Part shown: in pieces, positions 1 through 9,325 of the stretch
Layout: each line of letters begins with the position of its first letter
Numbering within the stretch: the first letter of the stretch is position 1
Made by a program: the position numbers and the translations under genes
The notes under the pieces: generated by a model
Told to the model about the DNA's origin: nothing
Database searches by the model: none
The model's input: the letters and a program-made list of their open reading frames with translations, nothing else
Source of the DNA: Flavobacterium endoglycinae
Lineage (GTDB): Bacteria; Bacteroidota; Bacteroidia; Flavobacteriales; Flavobacteriaceae
Direction: 5' to 3'
NCBI RefSeq assembly: GCF_017352115.1
Contig: NZ_CP071448.1
Coordinates: 2,875,001-2,939,000, forward strand
DNA: 64,000 bases

Positions 1-847
1 TTTGCCAGTCGCTTCCTCCGGTTGCTTCACCGTTTCCTTTTCCGCTTTCTAAAATATATTTAATAGCAGTATTTAAGTGCTGCATTACCCAAGTAATGTT
101 TACCGTGTAATCGTAATGACGCATGGCTTTGATTAATTCAGCATTCTGCTGATCTTCAACAGGTAATTGTGTGAATTTCTGCCAAATGTTTTTCGTTTTA
201 AACGAAGCCATTTGTCGTAAAAATTGATCTTTATATTTGTTTTCGAATTGCTGCAGCAAATATGATTTTTCTCCAGTATGATAATCTTTTCCGGCAGCCT
301 GCCAGTATAAATGTTCGAAGCTGGTTTCTAAATCAGTGTTTTCGTCAAAATTTGCTTTGTATCTTCTGTCGATTAAATTAATAACGTCTGTAGAAGCAAA
401 TTCGATCAATCTATATTGTGCGCTTTGAAAACCGCTTGCAGGAGTAAGCGTGTTTCTGAATTTCATGTATTGATCGACTTCCATTCCGTTTTCCATGATG
501 CTGAATGAATTCGTCAGCATATCAAAGTAACGTGTAATTCTTGAAAGTCTTTCGCTGAAAAAATCTACTTGAATGTTTTGTGTGTCGGCAATCTGGTCAA
601 TTTCCCACAAAATCATTTTAAAGATTAATTCGTTTACCTGATGGTACATAATAAATACCATTTCATCAGGAAGCGTAGTGCGTTGTATTTGTAAATTTAA
701 AAGAGCATCGGTTTGAATGTAATCCCAATAAGTGATTGGTTTTGACCAAAGTAATCCTTCTAACTGAACATCAGTTTTTTGGTTTATGGCTTGAAATTTA
801 AGGTCAATTTCTTTTAAAATTGATTCTGAATGATCGGTTAGATTCAT
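1..847 (-). CDS. kynA: Tryptophan 2,3-dioxygenase, C-terminus cut by window edge
   Basis: Haem dioxygenase that opens the indole ring of L-tryptophan to N-formylkynurenine, the first step of the kynurenine pathway. Reading leftward from the ATG at 847-845, about 282 codons stay open to the window edge, giving MNLTDHSESILKEID at the start. Family hallmarks are the MYHQVNELIFKM segment, which holds the distal-pocket His, then SGFQSAQYRLIEF and, near the edge, the glycine-rich GNGEATGGSDW. Only the last few dozen residues should be missing. The ATG overlaps the TGA of the upstream DUF3108 gene (ATGA), so the two are translationally coupled. Together with the next two dioxygenases it forms an aromatic amino-acid catabolic block. 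The family call is firm; the end lies outside the window. Confidence 0.93.
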   Translation of the reverse strand, partial: MNLTDHSESILKEIDLKFQAINQKTDVQLEGLLWSKPITYWDYIQTDALLNLQIQRTTLPDEMVFIMYHQVNELIFKMILWEIDQIADTQNIQVDFFSERLSRITRYFDMLTNSFSIMENGMEVDQYMKFRNTLTPASGFQSAQYRLIEFASTDVINLIDRRYKANFDENTDLETSFEHLYWQAAGKDYHTGEKSYLLQQFENKYKDQFLRQMASFKTKNIWQKFTQLPVEDQQNAELIKAMRHYDYTVNITWVMQHLNTAIKYILESGKGNGEATGGSDWQ

Positions 848-1620
848 TTTTTCTTTTTTACTTTAAGTGGATTTTTCAACCCTTTGTATTCATCGAGATC
901 TGCTTTTAGAGATCCAACAGCAAGATCGGCTTTAATTCTAATAGGAACTTTGTTGTCGTCGTCTGTAATCCAGAGCGTTAAACTTTCTTTTTCTTTAAAA
1001 ACCCTTCCTGTTTGCACAAGTGGTTTAAAAACCATGGTAGAAACTGTTCCAAATTTAGTCGTAATATCTTCACGACCTACATATTTTAACTTAAATTTTG
1101 TGATTTCATCGTCAAAAAACATGTCAATTGTAATCGCTTCTCCCGATTTTAATTTGTCAATATTTGGATGATTTCTTAAGAAATAAAAAGAAGAAACAAT
1201 ATCCTGCACATTATCAGTAACTACAATCGTTTTTTCAGTTTTTCTTTTATAGTCTTTTACTAGAACTCTATTGTCGTTTTGATTAAAAAATCCTTCTTGA
1301 TTTTTGGTGTAACCACCTTCGTCTATTTTTCTAACGAAACGATAAGGACTTCCGTTTTCTTTGTCAAAATAACTTTCATAAAGATCTTCTACTTTAAAGA
1401 AAAATTTTGACATTCCTGTTGTATATCCTTTTCCAACAGCGTGGTATACTTTTTTGTTGTTTATAGTGGCATCTTTAACTTCAAGCGTTGCGTATCCGGC
1501 ATTTACAATTCCGTAATGAATTCTGAATTTAAAAAATTCACCGGTATCGAACGCATCTTCTTTCTGCGAATCGAATCCAAGTGTTGTTAGTGCTAATATG
1601 ATGAGAATGAGCTTTTTCAT
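844..1620 (-). CDS. DUF3108 domain-containing exported protein
   Basis: Protein of 258 residues when started at the ATG at 1620-1618, which opens a clear signal peptide (MKKLILIILALTTLGF). An upstream in-frame ATG would put 14 unlikely residues in front of the signal. The mature part (EFFKFRIHYGIVNAGYATLEV near the N-terminus, then SFYFLRNHP and KESLTLWITDDDNKVPIRI) follows the layout of DUF3108 proteins, a periplasmic beta-rich family of unproven function. The C-terminus is lysine-rich (LKVKKKK). Its TGA overlaps the start of tryptophan dioxygenase, so both are probably on one mRNA. No direct link to tryptophan breakdown can be read from the sequence. Confidence 0.85.
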   Translation of the reverse strand: MKKLILIILALTTLGFDSQKEDAFDTGEFFKFRIHYGIVNAGYATLEVKDATINNKKVYHAVGKGYTTGMSKFFFKVEDLYESYFDKENGSPYRFVRKIDEGGYTKNQEGFFNQNDNRVLVKDYKRKTEKTIVVTDNVQDIVSSFYFLRNHPNIDKLKSGEAITIDMFFDDEITKFKLKYVGREDITTKFGTVSTMVFKPLVQTGRVFKEKESLTLWITDDDNKVPIRIKADLAVGSLKADLDEYKGLKNPLKVKKKK

Positions 1621-1687
1621 AGTACAATTTTTACATTTCATTATAAAGATAGATAAATGCAAATTTTATTCCAAATGTACCTAAACA

Positions 1688-1798
1688 AAAAAACTCAGCC
1701 AATTATGACTGAGTTTTTATGCTATTAACTAACCAAAAAACTATAAATTATGAAATTTATATCAATTCAGAAGGAAACCACCCCTTCTTGATTTGCGA
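1688..1798 (-). ncRNA. Candidate structured small RNA with three hairpins
   Basis: In the gap between the hppD and DUF3108 genes the minus strand carries a -7-like box TATCTTTG (1809-1802). Three consecutive stem-loops follow. Hairpin 1 (1792-1761) has an outer stem ATCAA/TTGAT and an inner stem AGAAGG/CCTTCT. Hairpin 2 (1760-1743) is ATAAATT-TCAT-AATTTAT. Hairpin 3 (1717-1690) is a CTCAG stem followed by a T-run, which looks like an intrinsic terminator. The predicted transcript is about 110 nt. The plus strand contains only a 13-codon ATG reading frame. I do not recognise an Rfam family. It could instead be a 3' or 5' UTR element of the neighbouring genes. No good -33 TTG sits at the usual distance. 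Confidence 0.42.
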
Positions 1799-1918
1799 GT
1801 GCAAAGATAGATACAAAATCCATAAAAAAAATAGCAAAAAGTAAGTTTAACATAACATTTGCATAAAAATCATCATTTTGCAGGGATTTTTTTTGCATAA
1901 TGTAAAAATATCGCATTT

Positions 1919-3079
1919 TTACAAAGTTCCTCTCAATTCTTGTTCTCTCTCAATTGACTCAAACAGAGCCTTAAAGTTTCCTGCACCAAATCCTTTTGCA
2001 CCCATTCTTTGAATAATTTCGAAAAATAAAGTGGGTCTGTCCTGAACAGGTTTTGTAAATATTTGTAATAAATAGCCATCTTCATCGGCATCTACCATAA
2101 TGGCAAGCTTTTCAATTTCGTTTAAATCTTCTTTCATCATATCCATGTGAACTCCTAATCTTTCTGGAATTGCTTGATAGTAAGTATGTGGAGGAGCCGA
2201 TAAAAATTCAACACCGCGTGCTCTTAACTGAGATACGGTTTTAATAATGTCATCTGTAGCAATCGCGATATGCTGGATTCCAGGTCCGCCGTAGAAATCT
2301 AAATATTCTTCAATTTGAGATTTTTTCTTTCCTTCTGCCGGTTCGTTGATTGGAAATTTAATTCTTCCGTTTCCATTAGACATTACTTTACTCATCAATG
2401 CAGAATATTCGGTAGTAATTTGTTTGTCATCAAAAGAAAGGAAATTTACAAATCCCATCACTTCTTCATAGAATTTTACCCAAGTATTCATTTCATTCCA
2501 GCCCACATTTCCAACCATATGATCAATGTATTTTAATCCAGTTGGTTCTGGATTGAAGTCAGATTTCCATTCTTTATAACCTGGCAAGAAAACGCCGTTG
2601 TAATTTTTTCTTTCTACAAAAATGTGAACGGTTTCTCCATACGTATAAATTCCAGAACGAACTACTTGACCAAATTCATCTTCTTCAACAGTTGGCTCCA
2701 TAAAAGAACGTGCGCCACGTTTCATTGTTTCTTCGTACGATTTTGTAGCGTCTTCAACCCAAAGTGCTGCCACTTTTACTCCGTCACCGTGTTTTTTCAA
2801 ATGTTCGTTTATTGGAGAATCAGCTGTTAAAGGTGTTGTGAGAACAATTCTGATTTTATCTTGTTTCAAAACATACGATGCTCTATCTCGTACTCCTGTT
2901 TCTAATCCGGCGTAAGCCAATGACTGATATCCAAATGCAGATTTATAATAATGTGCTGCCTGCTTAGCATTTCCCACATAAAATTCTACATAATCTGTTC
3001 CTAATAATGGAAGGAAATCTTGTGCTCCTTCAAATATTTTCTCTAATCCGTATTCTACTGATTTTACTTCTTTGCTCAT
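1919..3079 (-). CDS. hppD: 4-hydroxyphenylpyruvate dioxygenase
   Basis: Non-haem Fe(II) enzyme that converts 4-hydroxyphenylpyruvate to homogentisate in tyrosine catabolism. The 386-residue protein has two vicinal-oxygen-chelate halves: an N-terminal one (about 25-160, DYVEFYVGNAKQAAHYY) and a C-terminal catalytic one (about 180-360). The expected metal ligands are visible as His187 (KYIDHMVGN), His270 (GIQHIAIATDD) and Glu354 (LFFEIIQRMG). The C-terminal FGAGNFKALFESIE helix is typical of the family. Homogentisate dioxygenase lies upstream on the same strand, so substrate and product enzymes are probably co-transcribed, with a four-helix-bundle gene between them. Confidence 0.96.
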   Translation of the reverse strand: MSKEVKSVEYGLEKIFEGAQDFLPLLGTDYVEFYVGNAKQAAHYYKSAFGYQSLAYAGLETGVRDRASYVLKQDKIRIVLTTPLTADSPINEHLKKHGDGVKVAALWVEDATKSYEETMKRGARSFMEPTVEEDEFGQVVRSGIYTYGETVHIFVERKNYNGVFLPGYKEWKSDFNPEPTGLKYIDHMVGNVGWNEMNTWVKFYEEVMGFVNFLSFDDKQITTEYSALMSKVMSNGNGRIKFPINEPAEGKKKSQIEEYLDFYGGPGIQHIAIATDDIIKTVSQLRARGVEFLSAPPHTYYQAIPERLGVHMDMMKEDLNEIEKLAIMVDADEDGYLLQIFTKPVQDRPTLFFEIIQRMGAKGFGAGNFKALFESIEREQELRGTL

Positions 3080-3167
3080 AATTAGATAATTTGATAATGA
3101 GAAAATGAGATAATTTTGAAATGAGGTTAATTAAAATAATTCTCTAATTGACACATTTTCTAATTTT

Positions 3168-3536
3168 CTAATTCCTCCTAGATGTTGATATTATTTTATT
3201 TAAAATTTTTAAAATTTCTGAAAGATCATTTAATAAACGTTTGCAATTTGGATATTCACTATGTGCATCACACAAGAACAACCAATATTCAGTTTCGTCT
3301 GCCTCTTTAATTGCTATTTTTAATTTGTGTATAAAATCAGCTTTACTTTCTGCATTTTGAGACTCTTTCGAATTTGCCCCAATTGATGTTCCGCTTTTTA
3401 ATAATTGATTGGCAATGACAAACTTTTTTTGTTCTTGAAGTTCATTAGTGTAATCAATAATGTTTAAGGCGAAATTGAAAGTCTTAATTAAAAGAGCGTT
3501 GTCTTTGTATTTTTCGTTAAAGGTCATTTTGTCCAA
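3168..3536 (-). CDS. Four-helix-bundle protein (S23/IVP/Avd-like), copy 1
   Basis: Small helical protein of 122 residues in the family that includes the 23S rRNA intervening-sequence protein and the Avd accessory proteins of diversity-generating retroelements. It carries the core LLKSGTSIGANSKESQNAESKADFIHK, shared in outline with the protein at 18347-18703 (SGTS, N, E-Q, AESK, DFIHK). It is inserted in the same orientation between hppD and hmgA. Low-complexity AT-rich DNA built from the word ATTAGATAATT and its complement flanks it on both sides (3080-3167, 3537-3667). No reverse transcriptase is nearby. Function unknown; the fold call is confident. Confidence 0.85.
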   Translation of the reverse strand: MDKMTFNEKYKDNALLIKTFNFALNIIDYTNELQEQKKFVIANQLLKSGTSIGANSKESQNAESKADFIHKLKIAIKEADETEYWLFLCDAHSEYPNCKRLLNDLSEILKILNKIISTSRRN

Positions 3537-3667
3537 TTAGATAATTTGTCAATGTGTCAATGAGATAATTTATTTTGTAAGTTTAAAATTACAATAATTA
3601 TTTTAATTATTTCATTTATACGTTTTCAGGCATTATCTAATTTTCTAATTGCCACATTAACTAATTA

Positions 3668-4825
3668 CTACTCAGTCCAGGATTGGTAATATTTCCCATC
3701 ATCCAATCCCATTGCTTCTTCAGTAACCATTAATGGACGGAAAGTGTCTACCATAACGGCTAATTCCTGAGTTTCTTTGTGACCAATGCTTCGCTCCATT
3801 GCGCCTGGTGCTGGACCGTGAGGAATTCCTTTTGGGTGTAAAGTAATATGACCTTGTTCGATATTATTACGGCTCATGAAATCGCCATCAACGTAATAGA
3901 GTACTTCGTCAGAATCTATATTGCTGTGATTATACGGTGCCGGAATCGCTTTTGGATGATAATCGTAAAGTCTTGGGCAGAATGAACAAACTACAAAAGC
4001 AGCTGTTTCAAAAGTTTGATGTACCGGTGGCGGTTGGTGAACACGTCCCGTTATAGGTTCAAAATTATGGATTGAGAAACCGTATGGGAAATTGTATCCG
4101 TCCCAGCCCACAACGTCAAAAGGATGAGTTGCATAAACCACTTCGTGAATCATGCCTTCTTTTTTAATTTTCATTAAAAAATCACCTTTTTCATCGTGCG
4201 TTTCTAATTCATTTGGCAGAATAAAATCACGTTCGCAAAATGGCGAATGTTCTAAATGCTGTCCTGATTGGTTTTTATAACGTTTTGGTGTATAAAAAGG
4301 AGTATATGATTCTACATAGAAAAGTCGATTGTCTTCTGTTTCGAATTCTATCTGATAAATAATACCACGCGGAATAATCAAGTAATCACCATATTCAAAT
4401 GGAATATTTCCTAACATGGTTCTTAATTTTCCTTTTCCTCGATGAATGAAAAGCATTTCATCGGCATCGGCATTTTTATAGAAATAACTTCGCAGCGATT
4501 CTTTCGGCGCAGCCAAACCAATAATACAGTCTTTGTTGACTAACATGGCTTTTCGGCTGTCCAGAAAATCATTTTCCGGTTTTAACTCAAAACCTTTAAA
4601 AAGAAGTGATTTTATATTTTTGCCAATTGCAATTTTGGGCTCTACAGAATAGGAGTTTAAAATTTCTTTTACCTGAGTTGGTCTGTGAACATGATACGAT
4701 AAAGAAGAATGTCCGTGAAAACCTTCTGTTCCAAATAACTGTTCGTAGTAAAATCCGCCGTTTGGTTTTTCGAATTGGGTGTGTCGTTTTTGAGGAAAAT
4801 CCCCAAGTTTGTGATATAGTGGCAT
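3668..4825 (-). CDS. hmgA: Homogentisate 1,2-dioxygenase
   Basis: Fe(II) cupin-type ring-cleavage enzyme that converts homogentisate to maleylacetoacetate. The 385-residue protein starts MPLYHKLGDFPQKRHTQFEK and has the family core: WDGYNFPYGFSIHNFEPITG, then VHQTFETAAFVVCSFCPR, then PYNHSNIDSDEVLYYVDG. It ends with HPKGIPHGP. His300, the acidic pair 306-307 and His336 fit the metal-ligand positions by spacing, with Glu307 the likelier acid. It is the first gene of the probable hmgA, four-helix-bundle, hppD transcription unit. The product step (maleylacetoacetate isomerase) and fumarylacetoacetase are not in the window. Confidence 0.95.
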   Translation of the reverse strand: MPLYHKLGDFPQKRHTQFEKPNGGFYYEQLFGTEGFHGHSSLSYHVHRPTQVKEILNSYSVEPKIAIGKNIKSLLFKGFELKPENDFLDSRKAMLVNKDCIIGLAAPKESLRSYFYKNADADEMLFIHRGKGKLRTMLGNIPFEYGDYLIIPRGIIYQIEFETEDNRLFYVESYTPFYTPKRYKNQSGQHLEHSPFCERDFILPNELETHDEKGDFLMKIKKEGMIHEVVYATHPFDVVGWDGYNFPYGFSIHNFEPITGRVHQPPPVHQTFETAAFVVCSFCPRLYDYHPKAIPAPYNHSNIDSDEVLYYVDGDFMSRNNIEQGHITLHPKGIPHGPAPGAMERSIGHKETQELAVMVDTFRPLMVTEEAMGLDDGKYYQSWTE

Positions 4826-5083
4826 GGCTTTTCAATTAGATAATTTGTAAATTAGATAATTCGAAAATTTGAATTGCATTAACCAATAATCAGTTCAATT
4901 TTTTCAATTGACTAATTATCTCAATTCGATAGAGCCATTATTCAGGATTTCTCTTCATGAGAAATTGAAGATACTCTAATAAACCTGTCCATTTTGTTTT
5001 CATCACAACAAATATCGTAATTTTTTTTAATCAAAATTACACATTGTATTATTTATAACATAAAATATTTCTAAAAAATCAGC

Positions 5084-7384
5084 TTAGAATAAAAAACCAA
5101 TACTAAACCATGTAAAGCTTTTTGATATTTCGGGCGACCATGATTGTTTGATTTCAATTGGACCAATTATAGTTTCTAGTCCATAACCCAAAGCATAACC
5201 CGTATATTTAGGCATTGAAACCCAATCGACAGAAGTAAAAATATCATCGCCCAAGTTGGCAAAATTGGCAGAGAGATTAATGTGATTTTTTTTCAAAAAT
5301 TCGTAATCCAGTGTAATATCAGCTTTTATAAAACTATTTCCGGCAATACTTAAGAAATCATATCCGTAGAAATAATTAAAGTTGTTGATCTTGTTATAAC
5401 CATAACCTCCTAATATAAAATCAAAGTATGGAATGCTGTCGCTTCCTATATTGAAACCTGCATCGGCACCCAATTTTATGGTAGCTCTGTTGAAAACGGT
5501 TTTTACAAAACCAAGTTCGGCTTTGGCAATAGAAAATGGTTTGAATTTATTGGTGTAATCCGATGAAGCAAGAAAAGTTTGCAGATCTGTAGAGAAATAC
5601 AATCCTGAACTTGGATAATATTTGTCATCTAGAGAGTCATATTTCAAATAAGCAAATGCACTAAAATAATTGCTCTTGTCGATTATATTTTCTTCATTGA
5701 TAAGTGTAGGCGAATTTATTTTCAGGTATTTGTATTCTAAACCGCCGCCCATTAAAAATTTCTGTACAAAAATAGTCTGGAAATACGCTTGATTTGATAA
5801 ATCCATAAAGTCAACATTGATTAAATTGACGTTTGGATTTTCAGAAACCAGATTGCTTAAACTTGTAGTTACATTTCGGTTGAACTGGTTTAATCGTGAA
5901 CGGAAACCAAAGCTGATATTGAAACCATTTTCGACATAATAACTAAAATCATATCTGAAATTATCTCCCAAGATAATGTCTAATGAAGTAACATCATTTT
6001 TTAGAAATGTCTTTTTGTGAGTTAGATTCAGTAAAACAGCGCTTTTATAAAGTCCGTCATAATGAAGACCCAGTTTTAAAAACGTTTGTGTTGGATTTTC
6101 TCTTAGAACCAAATCCAGATCATCCTTTTTACCATCAGGTTGCAGACAGTATGATATGGTGCTGAAGTTTTGTGTGGCATTTAAATTATTAATTCCCGTT
6201 TTTAAATCATCATATGTGATTGTACTTCCTGGCTTAAAACGTAATTTACCACGAATATATTCTTTGGTATAATTGTCTAATCGATCGGTGTTTATTTTTT
6301 CGATTCGGAGTGTGTCAGTAGCGACTTTTAATTTTGGTTTTTTATAAAAGTTGTCTTCGTTGACCAATGATTTGATTTTTTCATAAACAGCGAAAGCGGC
6401 TTCTTCACCTTTTCGAATGATTTCTTCACCTTTGTCAAATGAAATAACACCATAATCACGAATGTCTGGTTTGATATAAACATCTGTGTCTTTGATTTTG
6501 TTTTTCATTTTATCAATAGACTGCAGATTGGTAATCTGTACTAGAATTCTAGTAGCGTTTTTGAGGTTTTTTCGTTTCATCAAATCGTCCTGAACATCAA
6601 CACCAATAATAATATCGGCACCTAGATTGCGAACTTCTTGGATAGGGTAATTGTTTACCACACCGCCGTCAACCAATAAATTGCCATCGATTTCTACAGG
6701 TGTAAATAAGGAAGGAAAAGCCGCACTCGCCATCATGGCTTGAACAAGATTTCCTTTATTTAATAAAACTTCTTCGCCGGTTTCAATGTTGGTTCCAATA
6801 CATAAAAACGGAGTAGGGAGTTTATTGAAATCACGAATATGGCGTACATTTCTAGTTAAACTGCTCAGTAAATTGTAATTGTACATTCCTTTTGAAAGTG
6901 CTTCGGGAATACCGACTCTGAAATTACTAAACGGAAGAACAATGGCATACAGTTCGTCATTTTTCTTTCCGTAGAAATTTTTAGAAGAACGCGGAATGTA
7001 ATCGTTGATTAGTTCGTCGAAATTGGTTTTTTTGAAAATAGAATCAATTTGCGAAGCATTATAACCCGAAGCATAAAGTCCGCCAATAACTGATCCCATG
7101 CTGGTTCCGCCAATATAATCGATTTTGATTCCGGCTTCTTCCAGAACTTTTAAAACCCCAATATGAGCAAAACCTTTTGCACCGCCGCCGCTTAATACCA
7201 AACCAATTTTAGGTCTTTTAACGCTGTCTTGTTTTGCTTCCTGCGAAAATGATTTTTGAGGAAGAAGAAGAAGTAAGCATATAAAAATTGAAAATACGGT
7301 GCACCAAATGTTTCCAATCGTAATTGAAATAGAAGAAATACCTTTAAAATAGGTATTTGATTTGGAAATCTTGGTAAGGCGCAT
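5084..7384 (-). CDS. Patatin-like phospholipase fused to POTRA and outer-membrane barrel
   Basis: Protein of 766 residues with a type VI/PlpD-like layout. A hydrophobic export signal (about 25-47) is followed by a patatin domain (about 58-260). The domain has a glycine-rich oxyanion loop (GLVLSGGGAKGFAHIGVL), nucleophile Ser95 in GGTSMG and Asp239 in LLVDGG, the usual Ser-Asp dyad. A short POTRA-like segment (about 360-440) and a C-terminal Bam/Omp85-type barrel ending ...SKSFTWFSIGFLF follow. The barrel probably anchors or exports the lipase at the outer membrane. It ends 258 nt before hmgA in convergent-free, same-strand orientation. UvrC lies 10 nt upstream, so the two may be co-transcribed. 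Confidence 0.9.
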   Translation of the reverse strand: MRLTKISKSNTYFKGISSISITIGNIWCTVFSIFICLLLLLPQKSFSQEAKQDSVKRPKIGLVLSGGGAKGFAHIGVLKVLEEAGIKIDYIGGTSMGSVIGGLYASGYNASQIDSIFKKTNFDELINDYIPRSSKNFYGKKNDELYAIVLPFSNFRVGIPEALSKGMYNYNLLSSLTRNVRHIRDFNKLPTPFLCIGTNIETGEEVLLNKGNLVQAMMASAAFPSLFTPVEIDGNLLVDGGVVNNYPIQEVRNLGADIIIGVDVQDDLMKRKNLKNATRILVQITNLQSIDKMKNKIKDTDVYIKPDIRDYGVISFDKGEEIIRKGEEAAFAVYEKIKSLVNEDNFYKKPKLKVATDTLRIEKINTDRLDNYTKEYIRGKLRFKPGSTITYDDLKTGINNLNATQNFSTISYCLQPDGKKDDLDLVLRENPTQTFLKLGLHYDGLYKSAVLLNLTHKKTFLKNDVTSLDIILGDNFRYDFSYYVENGFNISFGFRSRLNQFNRNVTTSLSNLVSENPNVNLINVDFMDLSNQAYFQTIFVQKFLMGGGLEYKYLKINSPTLINEENIIDKSNYFSAFAYLKYDSLDDKYYPSSGLYFSTDLQTFLASSDYTNKFKPFSIAKAELGFVKTVFNRATIKLGADAGFNIGSDSIPYFDFILGGYGYNKINNFNYFYGYDFLSIAGNSFIKADITLDYEFLKKNHINLSANFANLGDDIFTSVDWVSMPKYTGYALGYGLETIIGPIEIKQSWSPEISKSFTWFSIGFLF

Positions 7385-7394
7385 AAAAACTTAA

Positions 7395-9188
7395 CTAGTT
7401 GGTTTTGTAAAAGTCGACAATTTTTTTGGCTTTTGATACACCTATAACTGCAGATATTTCTTTTTCTGATGCTAATTTCAATCTTTTAACACTTTTGAAA
7501 TGTTGTATTAACGTCTGCATGGTTTTTTCACCAATTCCAGGAATACTTTCTACTGATGAATTAAGAGCAGATTTACTTCGTTTGTCACGGTGAAACGTGA
7601 TTCCAAAACGGTGTGCTTCGTTTCGCAAATGTTGAATTACTTTTAAGGTTTCTGATTTTTTATCCAGATATAACGGAATCGAATCACCTGGATAGAAAAG
7701 TTCTTCCAGGCGTTTGGCGATTCCAATAATCGCAACTTTTCCGCGTAATCCTAAATCATCGATACTTTTTAGTGCTGCAGACAATTGTCCTTTTCCACCA
7801 TCAATAATAATCAATTGCGGTAAAGGCTCATTTTCGTCCAATAATCGTTTGTAACGGCGGTATACAATTTCGGTCATCGAAGCAAAGTCGTTTGGACCCT
7901 CAACGGTTTTGACATTAAAATGACGGTAATCTTTTTTGCTTGGTTTTCCATCTTTAAAAACCACACACGCGGCAACGGGATTGGTTCCCTGAATATTCGA
8001 GTTATCGAAACATTCGATATGACGTGGTTCAGAAGGCAGACGTAAATCTTTCTGCATCTGTGCCATGATTCTATTAGTATGCCTGTCCGGATCAACAATT
8101 TGTAATTGTTTCAATTGTTCGATTCGGTAGAATTTTGCATTTCTGATGGATAAATCTAAAATCTGTTTTTTGTCTCCAAGCTGCGGAACGGTTGTTTTGA
8201 TGTTTTCTCCCAAATCAATTTCGAAAGGAACAATGATTTCTTTTGATAATAAATGAAAACGCTCCCGAAGTTCCACGATTGCGAGTTCTAATAATTCTTC
8301 ATCACTTTCATCCAGCTTTTTCTTCATTTCTAAAGTATGAGAACGAATAATCGAACCATGGGAAATTTGTAAAAAGTTGACGTAAGCGGCCGTTTCATCT
8401 GAAACAATCGAAAAGACATCAATATTGGTAATCTTCGGATTTACAATGGTTGATCTTGATTGATAATTTTCAAGAACTTCAATTTTTTCTTTGATTTTTT
8501 GTGCTTCTTCAAACCGTAATTCTTCGGCGTATTTTACCATTAAGCGCTTGAAACCTTTCATGCTTTCTTTGAAATTTCCTTTCAGGATTTCGCGGATTGC
8601 ATCGACTTGTTTTTGGTATTCTTCCAGAGGTTCCAAACCTTCGCATGGTCCTTTGCAATTGCCAATATGATATTCAAGACAAACTTTAAATTTTCCTGAA
8701 TCGATATTGGATTTGTTTAAGTCGAAATTGCAGGTTCTTAGCGGATATAATTCTTTAATTAAATCCAAAATAGTGTGTACCGTTTTGAAACTGGTATACG
8801 GGCCAAAATATTCAGAACCGTCTTTGACCATTCTTCGGGTTGAAAATATTCTCGAAAAAGGTTCTCTTTTAATACAAATCCAAGGGTAGCTTTTATCATC
8901 ACGAAGCAAGACGTTGTATCTTGGCTGTAATGTTTTAATCAGATTGTTTTCCAGTAAAAGCGCATCGTTTTCTGTTGGAACGACGATGTGTTTTATGGTC
9001 ACGATTTTTTTTACCAGAACATTCGTTTTGGCTGTATCATGAATTTTATTGAAGTAAGAAGAAACCCTTTTCTTTAAATTTTTGGCTTTTCCTACGTATA
9101 ATATTTTCCCGTCTTTATCGTAATATTGATACACGCCGGGATTGTCCGGTAAGGTGAGAATTTGAAGATCTAAGGACGGTTTTTGCAT
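7395..9188 (-). CDS. uvrC: Excinuclease ABC subunit C
   Basis: Nuclease subunit of nucleotide-excision repair that makes both incisions around a lesion. The 597-residue protein has an N-terminal GIY-YIG domain (about 13-92, PGVYQYYDKDGKILYVGKAKN), a cysteine cluster (CNFD...CLEYHIGNCKGPCEG, about 153-184) and a UVR motif near 205-240. The RNase H-like nuclease domain contains ECFDNSNIQG and LIIIDGGKGQLSAA, and helix-hairpin-helix motifs at the C-terminus include SIPGIGEKTMQTL. Length and domain order are standard. The start codon ATG at 9188-9186 is divergent from the hydrolase gene at 9326, so the 137-bp gap must hold both promoters. Confidence 0.97.
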   Translation of the reverse strand: MQKPSLDLQILTLPDNPGVYQYYDKDGKILYVGKAKNLKKRVSSYFNKIHDTAKTNVLVKKIVTIKHIVVPTENDALLLENNLIKTLQPRYNVLLRDDKSYPWICIKREPFSRIFSTRRMVKDGSEYFGPYTSFKTVHTILDLIKELYPLRTCNFDLNKSNIDSGKFKVCLEYHIGNCKGPCEGLEPLEEYQKQVDAIREILKGNFKESMKGFKRLMVKYAEELRFEEAQKIKEKIEVLENYQSRSTIVNPKITNIDVFSIVSDETAAYVNFLQISHGSIIRSHTLEMKKKLDESDEELLELAIVELRERFHLLSKEIIVPFEIDLGENIKTTVPQLGDKKQILDLSIRNAKFYRIEQLKQLQIVDPDRHTNRIMAQMQKDLRLPSEPRHIECFDNSNIQGTNPVAACVVFKDGKPSKKDYRHFNVKTVEGPNDFASMTEIVYRRYKRLLDENEPLPQLIIIDGGKGQLSAALKSIDDLGLRGKVAIIGIAKRLEELFYPGDSIPLYLDKKSETLKVIQHLRNEAHRFGITFHRDKRSKSALNSSVESIPGIGEKTMQTLIQHFKSVKRLKLASEKEISAVIGVSKAKKIVDFYKTN

Positions 9189-9325
9189 TCTGTTTTATTT
9201 CTGAAGATGGTGTGTAGACTTTTTCAAAAACCATTCCGATTTGAGAAAAAAACCTTAACATTGATTTAGTTTCAAATTTACGAAATCAAAAGAATAATTT
9301 CTATATTTAGATTTTATAATTCTGC

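Noticed and set aside
1751..1792. 13-codon leader peptide (MKFISIQKETTPS) on the plus strand
   Set aside because: No gene follows on the plus strand. The hairpins and terminator fit a minus-strand RNA better.
1741..1800. SAM-riboswitch-like sequence on the minus strand (ATCAAGAAGGGGTGG)
   Set aside because: It only recalls the S-box opening. The other conserved blocks of SAM riboswitches are missing and no Met gene follows.
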